The translations under genes were made by a program, and so were the position numbers. Shown here piece by piece: positions 26,001 through 31,994 of a stretch of 64,000 bases of DNA. Numbering within the stretch: position 1 is the stretch's first letter; every line of letters begins with the position of its first letter. Source of the stretch: Streptomyces sp. ISL-100 (lineage in GTDB: Bacteria; Actinomycetota; Actinomycetes; Streptomycetales; Streptomycetaceae). The stretch lies in NCBI RefSeq assembly GCF_018614615.1, contig NZ_JAGGOK010000005.1:1-64000 (forward strand), given 5' to 3'. The notes beneath the pieces were generated by a model that saw only the letters and a list, made by a program, of their open reading frames with translations, did no database searches and was not told the origin of the DNA.

Positions 26001-26148
26001 GACCCGCTTGCGACTCAGCGACTGCGGCGGCCCCCTCGATCTGACTCCGCTCGCAGATTTGGAGCAGCTGACAGTTCACACGTACCTCGGTACGACAGCG
26101 CGCGCAACCACGCTTTTCCCACCGGGGCGGCTCTTGCACTACCGCTAG
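23059..26148 (+). CDS. NACHT-LRR STAND NTPase (bacterial NLR-like protein)
   Basis: This 1029-residue protein has a helical N-terminal domain (about residues 1-220) of the kind found before NACHT modules in actinobacteria. The NACHT NTPase has Walker A GPAGAGKST (255-263), Walker B VLVDGVDEVP (335-344) with the NACHT acidic pair, and sensor YVVTTRPSA (367-375). The winged-helix/ARC2 region follows, with INFVHRTFQDYLGAKAAVEA. From about residue 757 to the end lie leucine-rich repeats with L-x2-L-x-L spacing. The TTG start is supported by GGGAGGA six to seven bases upstream. Bacterial NACHT proteins of this layout include anti-phage sensors; that role is inference here. It stands alone, with no effector gene beside it. 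Confidence 0.88.
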   Translation: MQGLEVVLARLAGTVAGAAAKSLLIPRPGAGLVDAPVRPLPSPASPDRLAKVLGRRLSGSSYAGLPEAERLAAADAVRDAFEAAGEIGAERLFALDLDAVRLADELRRPVAGLSSRAEDLYGELLGLCCAHLVEQLTAHPQFPARAAVEQTRAAGRTRELVADVKARVGPRPDAEALAFEQRYADFVAGTHGRLELFGLTLGRSGSEWPLDTAYISLAVSGDGGPRPDVMGPWAAQGTVKAEQALDGTDRLLLRGPAGAGKSTLVQWLALNAARRSFGQELDDWNRCVPFVLRLRAFTSSEALPLPGDFLRATGVPLDAPAGWAESLLTEGRALVLVDGVDEVPMRLRSRTEAWLKALIAAFPQARYVVTTRPSAVPEDWLAGQGFVAHSLLPMEREDIRAFVAHWHDSARRECLSDAERELLDTYEKSLLKAVTTRRDLGRLATNPLMCAVLCALNRDRRMQLPRVRKELYDAALDMLLVRRDTEREIVSVEGVDLTREEQTALLQRLAYWLIRNGQVEAEIPDAVEMVAEWLAAMPQVQGTAQQVFSHLLIRSGLLREPSPGAINFVHRTFQDYLGAKAAVEARDFGVLVQNAHDDQWDDVVQMAVGHARVEERARLLRQLLRRADKAKRWRHRLVLLSAACLEHAPELDPVVRADVQARTEELLPPKNLDEAEELAKVGELVPELLPGPEGLDEWCAQAVVRTAGLIGGDAALEVITRFRTDTRFRVTFEVSKHWGAFDTREYVERVLSGATLPRTYLKVRTREQVAELPGLHHLTWVRLEGPHGIPSEITDHTSLEGLFFHEDPGLCDLSPLSALSQLKSLGFDTCPSVRALGPLHGLPLRQLFLYRFAEGLSLAPLAELPELHVLGLDFLPQEASVGDIPVGAGLTNLFLIGEARVLRLDGLERWPALRDLTIVGDEQACQLARQRHSSPLTGLSLREQSALDLSTLVRHQELRTLQLGTCQIVSGLEPLRDLPHLTRLRLSDCGGPLDLTPLADLEQLTVHTYLGTTARATTLFPPGRLLHYR

Positions 26149-26864
26149 ACCCCCGCCGCCCCCAGCAGCGACCCCGCCCCGTACGTCACCGCCATCGCCA
26201 GCGCCCCGCCCGCCATGTTCCGCAGCACAGCCGGCCGTGGCGGCGCAGCGCCCAGCCTGGCGCTGCTCCAGCCCGTCAGGGCCAGGGCGAGCAGGACCGA
26301 GACGACCGTGACCGGGAGTCGCCAGGGCGGGGGCGGGAGGACGATCGCCAGGAGTGGGAGCAGGGCGCCCACCGTGAAGGCGACGAAGCTGGCGGCCGCC
26401 GCGTGCCAGGGGTTGGTGAGGTCCTCTGGGTCGATGCCGAGCTCCACGCGCGCGTGCGCGCGCAACGCGTCGCGTTGGGTGAGCTGCTGGGCGGCCTCGC
26501 GGGCCACGTCCTCGGACAGGCCACGCGCGGCCAGCAGTTCGGTCAGCTCCGCCAGTTCCTCCTCGGGCTGTTCCCGCAGCTCGCGCTTCTCCTGGGCCAG
26601 CGCCGCCTCCTCCGAGTCGCGCTGCGTCGAGACCGATACGTACTCCCCCGCCGCCATCGACATCGACCCGGCCAGCAGTCCGGCGAGGCCCGCTGTCAGG
26701 AGCGCGGACCGCTCGTCCGTCGCGCCGGCGACGCCGACGACGATGCCGGCTGTGGAGACGATGCCGTCGTTCGCTCCTAGCACCCCGGCACGCAGCCAGT
26801 TCAGGCGCGCGCCGAGGGCTCCGCCGTGGGCTTCGTCATGAGTCTCGTCTGGGTGGTCAGTCAC
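26145..26864 (-). CDS. VIT family (VIT1/CCC1) protein
   Basis: This 239-residue membrane protein has the VIT1/CCC1 opening RAGVLGANDGIVSTAGIVVGVAGA, GSMSMAAGEYVSVSTQRDSE, a long acidic/Gln-rich cytoplasmic hairpin (EEELAELTELLAARGLSEDVAREAA) with metal-ligand glutamates, and three C-terminal helices. Family members move ferrous iron or manganese across membranes. Its stop overlaps the NACHT stop by four bases, convergently. It begins 25 bases after the amidohydrolase gene on the same strand and may be the last gene of that operon. Confidence 0.85.
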   Translation of the reverse strand: MTDHPDETHDEAHGGALGARLNWLRAGVLGANDGIVSTAGIVVGVAGATDERSALLTAGLAGLLAGSMSMAAGEYVSVSTQRDSEEAALAQEKRELREQPEEELAELTELLAARGLSEDVAREAAQQLTQRDALRAHARVELGIDPEDLTNPWHAAAASFVAFTVGALLPLLAIVLPPPPWRLPVTVVSVLLALALTGWSSARLGAAPPRPAVLRNMAGGALAMAVTYGAGSLLGAAGV

Positions 26865-26889
26865 ACCGGGGAGGGTCTCACCCGTGCCG

Positions 26890-28119
26890 TCACCAGACGC
26901 GTACCGACCCGCCCGGCGCGAAGGCCGGACTCGTCGCGTCGGGCGGGACATCGGTGAGGGGCTCGTGGATCTCGTCCACACTGGGGCCGACTTTCGCCGC
27001 GATCGGATCGAGGAGGACGAGGTCGAAGCCGTACACGCGGGCCGCGTTCCCGCCGACCATGCTCGCGATCTCCTCGCGCGGCAGTCCGGCGTAAGCGATC
27101 CGCAGACCCTCACGGGAGTACGGCGCCGTCCCTTCGTCGTGCGGATAGTCGCTGCCCCACATGATCTTGTCGAGGCCGATCCGGTCGCGCAGCGGCACCT
27201 CGTGCGGGCGCATGAAGCTCGCGCCGACGTAGCAGTTGTCGCGCCAGACCTCACCAGGACTGCTGCCCATCGAAGCCGCCAGTCCCGCGCCGAATTTCGA
27301 CTCGGCCGTGGCGGCACGGGTCGCCGCCGCCACCAGTCGGGAGTGGTAGTAGTCCAGCATCTCGATCACGCCGGGGATCCAGCCCGAGCCCTGTTCGGTG
27401 AGAACCAGCTTCAGGCCGGGGTGGCGGCGGAACGCGCCGCCGAACGTCAGGTGCCACAGGGCCCGGTGCGAGAACCATGTCGTCTCCACCATGAAGACGG
27501 CGCGGGCGGCCGGCTCGTCACCGAGCGGCGGGGACGCGGACCCGCCGTGGTGATTGACCGGTACCTCCAGCTCCTCGCACACCGCCCAGATCGGATCGTA
27601 CGTCTGCGAGTAGAGCTCCGGTATGCCGGAACCCGGCGGTGCCCCCGGCAGGAGGATTCCTCCGGTGAGGCCCGCGTCCTTGATCCGCCGGATCTCGCGC
27701 ACCGCCTCGTCCACGTCGTTGAGGAGGATCTGCGCGACTCCCGCGCGACGCCCCGGTGCGGCATCGCAGAAGTCGGTCAGCCAGCGGTTGTGGGCGCGCA
27801 GGCCCGCCCAGCGTTGCTCGTACTCCGCCTTCGACGGGGCGGGGGCCATGAGGGAGGCGGTGGGGAAGAAGGGCGGGATCGTGTTCGGGAAGACGACCTC
27901 GGCCACAATGCCGTCCGCCTCCAGCTCGGCGAGGCGGCGCGCGGAGTTCCAGTTGCGGTCGGCGGTGTCGGCGAGGAGGTCCTCGTACGGATTGACGTAC
28001 GTCGCCGCCCAGGCGTCGAAGTCGTCGTGGTGCCTCTTCTCCAAGTACGGCTTGTAGTCGAGGAGATCGGCGCCCGCGTGGCAGTCCGCTGAGATGACGG
28101 TGTAGCGGTCGTCGGTCAT
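26890..28119 (-). CDS. Amidohydrolase 2 family enzyme, copy A
   Basis: This 409-residue TIM-barrel hydrolase or decarboxylase belongs to the amidohydrolase-related (ACMSD/LigW-like) group. The first strand carries VISADCHAG, where D-x-H replaces the usual H-x-H metal pair. Later ligands are probably His in VNHHGGS and Asp in MWGSDYPHDEG. The substrate is unknown. It overlaps ATGA with the related enzyme upstream, a sign of co-translation and possibly a joint complex or sequential steps. Confidence 0.82.
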   Translation of the reverse strand: MTDDRYTVISADCHAGADLLDYKPYLEKRHHDDFDAWAATYVNPYEDLLADTADRNWNSARRLAELEADGIVAEVVFPNTIPPFFPTASLMAPAPSKAEYEQRWAGLRAHNRWLTDFCDAAPGRRAGVAQILLNDVDEAVREIRRIKDAGLTGGILLPGAPPGSGIPELYSQTYDPIWAVCEELEVPVNHHGGSASPPLGDEPAARAVFMVETTWFSHRALWHLTFGGAFRRHPGLKLVLTEQGSGWIPGVIEMLDYYHSRLVAAATRAATAESKFGAGLAASMGSSPGEVWRDNCYVGASFMRPHEVPLRDRIGLDKIMWGSDYPHDEGTAPYSREGLRIAYAGLPREEIASMVGGNAARVYGFDLVLLDPIAAKVGPSVDEIHEPLTDVPPDATSPAFAPGGSVRVW

Positions 28120-29402
28120 GGCGAAACTCCCAGCTGCGGGAAGTCGTGGTCGGTCAGCCAGTGGCGGCCCACCTCGCGCGACCGCGCCCAGGACGCCTCG
28201 ACCGCCGGCTGGTCGTCCGGCTGGCCCAGTTCCCGCGGCGTCGGGCCGATGCGCCGGGCGAGCGGGGCGAGCTTCGCCGTGTCGAAGCCGAAGACCTCGG
28301 CCGCCGCCAGGCCCAGGATGCGGCGGGTCTCGCTGACGGGGATGTCGTGGAAGGTGCGCTTCAGCCACGCGCGCGTGTCGGGCCAGGTGCCCTCGGGGTG
28401 CGGGAAGTCGCTGCCCCACAGGATGTTGTCCACGCCGATCTCGTAGCGCTGGGCGAGTTCGCGGCGCTTGGTGTTGGTGGCGCAGATGAAGACCTGCCGG
28501 TCCAGGTACTCGCTCGGCGGCCGCTTCAGCTCCGCGAACGGCGACAGCTTCTTGCCTCCGTGCGCGCCCAGGTACAGACGGTCCATGAACCACAGCTGGT
28601 TCGGCAGCCACCAGCAGCCGGACTCCGCCACACCGAACTTCAGAGCGGGGTGGCGTTCGAAGACGCCCGACCAGAGCAGGAACCACAGCGGCCTGGCGGG
28701 CCACCATGTGACCTCGGAGACGTAGATGCCCAGGTGGTCGCCGTACTCGTGGCGCGGCGCGGCGCCCGAGTGGGTCACGATCGGCATGCGCGTCTCGGCC
28801 GCCGCCGCCCACACCGGGTCGTAACGGCGGTCGTGGTACGGCGGCCTGTCGACCCACATCGAGGGGATCATCAGCGCGCCGAGCCCGGACTCCTTGGCCC
28901 GGTGGATCTCCGCGACGACTTGCTCCACCTCGCCAGTTATGGGCAGGAGCGCTACGCCGCAATGCCGTTCGGGGTTCTGGGAAACGAACTCGGCGAGCCA
29001 CCGGTTGTGCGCCTGCGCGCCCGCCATGCCCAGGGTGGGGTCCTGGTCGCCGGAGAGGCCGAGGCCGACGCCGAAGGGTGCGGCGGTCTGGCTGTCGACG
29101 GCATCGGCGTCGGGGAAGACGACCTCGGCGGCCACCCCGTCGCCGTCGAGTTCTTTGAGGCGCTGGGCGGTGTCCCAGCCGCCGCGCAGCCCCTCCTCGT
29201 TGTCGTGGAACCACTTGGCGGCGAAGGCTTCGTTGCGTACGCCGAGGCGCGTCATCTCCTCGCGGCGGGCGTCGCGCTGCCCGAGGAATTCGTCGAAGTC
29301 GCGGTGGAAGGCGCTGTCCAGGTAGGGCCGGTACTGCTCGGTCGGCAGACCGGCGTGGCAGTCGGAGGAGATGATCAGGTACGGGTCGCTCTGTTCTGTC
29401 AT
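28116..29402 (-). CDS. Amidohydrolase 2 family enzyme, copy B
   Basis: This 428-residue paralog of the next gene shows the same signature: ISSDCHAGLPTEQYRPYLD at the N-terminus, VTHSGAAPR and LWGSDFPHPEGTWPD. The two proteins are clearly related but well diverged, suggesting an old duplication with different substrates. It follows the SDR gene by 12 bases and is part of the same operon. No signal peptide is seen; the enzyme is cytoplasmic. Confidence 0.82.
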   Translation of the reverse strand: MTEQSDPYLIISSDCHAGLPTEQYRPYLDSAFHRDFDEFLGQRDARREEMTRLGVRNEAFAAKWFHDNEEGLRGGWDTAQRLKELDGDGVAAEVVFPDADAVDSQTAAPFGVGLGLSGDQDPTLGMAGAQAHNRWLAEFVSQNPERHCGVALLPITGEVEQVVAEIHRAKESGLGALMIPSMWVDRPPYHDRRYDPVWAAAAETRMPIVTHSGAAPRHEYGDHLGIYVSEVTWWPARPLWFLLWSGVFERHPALKFGVAESGCWWLPNQLWFMDRLYLGAHGGKKLSPFAELKRPPSEYLDRQVFICATNTKRRELAQRYEIGVDNILWGSDFPHPEGTWPDTRAWLKRTFHDIPVSETRRILGLAAAEVFGFDTAKLAPLARRIGPTPRELGQPDDQPAVEASWARSREVGRHWLTDHDFPQLGVSP

Positions 29403-29414
29403 CGCATGTCCCCC

Positions 29415-30299
29415 TCAGTCGAGAATGAAGCTCTCCAGATACGACGGATTGGCGCGGTCGAGCATCGACTGCGCCCTCGCGCGGATCTGCCGGTCGCTGT
29501 GCTCGCTCGCCGGCAGCATCCAGAAACGGTCTGCGGTGATCCCCTCCACGACGGTCTCGGCGACATCCTCGACGGGCGTGAACTCGATCTCGTGCCCCGC
29601 CGCTTTCATCGCCGTCTCCCATTGCCCGAGGCTGCGGTACGGCGCCCTGCGCGGCCGTTCCTTGGCGTAGCGCGCGGGCCGGTTCCGGTGCGACTCCCAC
29701 AGCCCCGTGCGGAGCATGTGCGGTCCGGGGAACAGCACCGACGCGCTCACGGGAACGCTCTCCGCCCGCAAGTGTGCGTACAGCGACTCGGTCATCGTCA
29801 CGACGGCCGCCTTGGTGACCGCGTACACGGACGCGGTCGGCAGCGGGGCTATTCCGCCGTCGCCCGACGACGTGTTGACGACGTGCCCGGGTTCACCGCC
29901 CGCGAGCATCCGTGGAACGAACGCCTGGATGCCGTGGAACACGCCCCACACGTTCACCGCGAACGCCCATTTCCAGTCGTTCGGTTCGTGCTCCCACATG
30001 CGTCCCTCCGCGCCGGAGCCGACCCCCGCGTTGTTGCACAGCACGTGCACCGCGCCGAAGGTGTCGTACGCCGCGTCAGCGAGCGCGGTGACGGACTCCC
30101 GTTCGCTGACGTCGACGACACGTGCGAGCACCTGCGCGCCCTCCGCCCGGAGTTCGGAAGCGGCCTTCTCCAGCGCGACTTCCTCCACATCAGCGAGTAC
30201 GACCTTGAGCCCCTCGGCCGCGAACCGCCGGACCATCGCCAGCCCGATGCCGCTCGCCGCGCCCGTGACGACGGCGACCTGCCCCTGACGCAGCCGCAT
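29415..30299 (-). CDS. Short-chain dehydrogenase/reductase
   Basis: This 294-residue classical SDR has the cofactor motif VTGAASGIGLAMV (TGxxxGxG) followed by VLADVEE, which prefers NAD(H), then NNAGVGSG, NTSSGDGG with the catalytic Ser, and the active-site pair in YAVTKAAV (Y-x3-K). The substrate-binding C-terminal part is long. Its ATG shares one base with the stop of the upstream acetoacetate-decarboxylase-like gene (TGATG), so it belongs to the operon controlled from the TetR-type promoter. Confidence 0.87.
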   Translation of the reverse strand: MRLRQGQVAVVTGAASGIGLAMVRRFAAEGLKVVLADVEEVALEKAASELRAEGAQVLARVVDVSERESVTALADAAYDTFGAVHVLCNNAGVGSGAEGRMWEHEPNDWKWAFAVNVWGVFHGIQAFVPRMLAGGEPGHVVNTSSGDGGIAPLPTASVYAVTKAAVVTMTESLYAHLRAESVPVSASVLFPGPHMLRTGLWESHRNRPARYAKERPRRAPYRSLGQWETAMKAAGHEIEFTPVEDVAETVVEGITADRFWMLPASEHSDRQIRARAQSMLDRANPSYLESFILD

Positions 30300-31099
30300 C
30301 AGACGGCGCTCCCTTCCGGCGGGCCGTCGAGGATCTGCTGCGGGTCGTCGTAGCGCTGGTGGATGTACGGGAGCAGCGCCTGGGCGCTCACCCGTTCCAC
30401 CACCCTGCCCTTCTGGTCGGTGGTCTTCTCGCCGATGGTGATCTCCATGATGCGGCGTACGGGCAGATCGGCGACCGGGTCGTACATCGACTCGCGCAGC
30501 ACCACATCGCCCGCGATCCGCTCCAGCTTGCGCACCTTCTCGTTGCGGACGCAGTGCACGAGGACGGGGTCGGCGTCGAAGCCACGGCCGTCCACCGCCG
30601 GCAGGAACTTGAAGTAGAAGTCGACCTTCTCCGCCGGTTCGGGCAGCGGCAGCGTGCCTTCCACCGCGCCCCGCACTTCGACGAAGGCGATGCCGTGCCG
30701 GGCGAGTGCCGCCCGTACGACAAGGCCGTCGCGGTCGACGGTCACCTCGCCCAGCTTCTTCGGCTCACCGAAGACCTCGCGGCCGCCGATCAGGGCCCGT
30801 TCGTGGGTCATCGGCATGACGAGGGGGTACCAGCCGGTGACCCCGTCGTGGACCGCGGCGACCGCCACCGAACCCGCGCCCAGCGGGTAGCCGGGCAGGT
30901 CGACCTTGCTGATGTTGGCCCGTACGAGCGGCCGCTCGGCGGGCTTGAGCGGCGGCGGCAGTACGGCCGCCACCGCGTCCAGGTCGCTCTCCCAGACGGC
31001 CACCACACCGGTGGACCAGATGTCGGGGAGCTTGGAGACAGATGCGCGCGCCGCCGTGATCTCGGCCTCGGTCCGCGCGCCGTACCGTACGCGTGCCAT
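30299..31099 (-). CDS. Acetoacetate decarboxylase family protein
   Basis: This 266-residue protein carries the family signature GREVFGEPKKLGEV, whose lysine forms the Schiff base in true acetoacetate decarboxylases. PMTHERALIGGREVFGEPKK also resembles the known active-site strand. Family members include decarboxylases, aldolases and dehydratases, so the reaction is open. It is the first gene of the operon with the SDR and two amidohydrolases, starting about 55 bases from the TetR-type operator. Confidence 0.82.
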   Translation of the reverse strand: MARVRYGARTEAEITAARASVSKLPDIWSTGVVAVWESDLDAVAAVLPPPLKPAERPLVRANISKVDLPGYPLGAGSVAVAAVHDGVTGWYPLVMPMTHERALIGGREVFGEPKKLGEVTVDRDGLVVRAALARHGIAFVEVRGAVEGTLPLPEPAEKVDFYFKFLPAVDGRGFDADPVLVHCVRNEKVRKLERIAGDVVLRESMYDPVADLPVRRIMEITIGEKTTDQKGRVVERVSAQALLPYIHQRYDDPQQILDGPPEGSAV

Positions 31100-31151
31100 G
31101 TCATACCGCCTTTCGCTTTCGCTCTCGTCGGCAGCCTGCAGCTCGGTAGCC

Positions 31152-31166
31152 TGTAACACAGTTACA
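31152..31166. promoter_or_regulatory. TetR-type operator between the catabolic operon and its regulator
   Basis: TGTAACACAGTTACA is a perfect 6-bp-arm palindrome around ACA, and it lies inside a wider dyad CTCGG...CCGAG. It sits in the divergent promoter 53 bases from the decarboxylase-like start and 53 bases from the TetR start. Binding by the adjacent TetR protein is inference from position and form. Confidence 0.7.
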
Positions 31167-31219
31167 CCGAGGGCGCTGAAGGGTAAATAGCCGTGCACGC
31201 ACGAGAATTGGGGTGCCAC

Positions 31220-31852
31220 ATGCCACGCACCGCCCTGACCCGCGAAGAGGTCCTGGAAGCCGCCGCCGCGCTCGTCAAACAGCACGGCCCCGCCTCCCTC
31301 ACCATGCGCAAGCTCGCCGCCGAGCTGGGTACGGCGGTCACCTCGATCTACTGGCACGTCGGCAACCGCGAGTCGCTCCTGGACGCACTCGTCGAGCGGA
31401 CCGTCGAGGAGATGGGAGCCATCACCCCGCGCGGCCGCACCCCCGCCGACCGCGTCGTCTCCGTCGCCCGAACCCTCCGCCGCGAACTGCGCGCCCGCCC
31501 GCACCTGATCGCGATGGTCCACGAACGCGGCCTGACGGAACGGATGTTTCTCCCCGCCCAGCAGGCCCTGGTCCACGAGGTGCACGCGGCGGGCCTGCGC
31601 GGCGCCCGGGCAGCGGAAGCGGTACGCGCCGTCCAGTTCCAGGTCGTCGGCTTCCTGCTGGTCGAGCGCAACCGTGAACGCGCCCCCGTGCAGTCCCCCG
31701 GCGAGGGCGACCTGTGGTCCCCCGTCACCGCCGAGCACGACCCGGCTCTCGCCCGCGCACTGGCCCGGCCGGCCGATCCCGAGAAGCTGTTCACCACATC
31801 CGTACGCGCCCTGGCGAGCGCGCTGCTCACCCCGGACAGCAGACCGAATTAA
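31220..31852 (+). CDS. TetR family transcriptional regulator
   Basis: This 210-residue regulator has the N-terminal TetR HTH (LTREEVLEAAAALVKQHGPASLTMRKLAAELGTAVTSIYWHVGNRESLLDALVER) and an all-helical C-terminal ligand domain. The ATG at 31220 is placed where the family N-terminus begins; a GTG at 31193 is an alternative. It is divergent from the decarboxylase/SDR/amidohydrolase operon and shares its operator. It probably represses the operon and itself until a pathway compound binds. Confidence 0.87.
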   Translation: MPRTALTREEVLEAAAALVKQHGPASLTMRKLAAELGTAVTSIYWHVGNRESLLDALVERTVEEMGAITPRGRTPADRVVSVARTLRRELRARPHLIAMVHERGLTERMFLPAQQALVHEVHAAGLRGARAAEAVRAVQFQVVGFLLVERNRERAPVQSPGEGDLWSPVTAEHDPALARALARPADPEKLFTTSVRALASALLTPDSRPN

Positions 31853-31994
31853 ATCGCTGGAACCGCCGCCGGACTCCTGCCTAGAATCACCACAGCGGGG
31901 GCGGCTCCGCCGCGCGCTTCCTTCTCATCCTCCGACGACCGTAGCGCGCCCACTCTCCGCCCCCCTCTTCGCTGTTCACCCGCGGAAAGGCCCC

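Noticed and set aside
26145..27317. Extended minus-strand frame running from the VIT gene into the amidohydrolase gene
   Set aside because: The VIT family N-terminus begins at the GTG at 26864; the upstream part is a shadow of the amidohydrolase gene.
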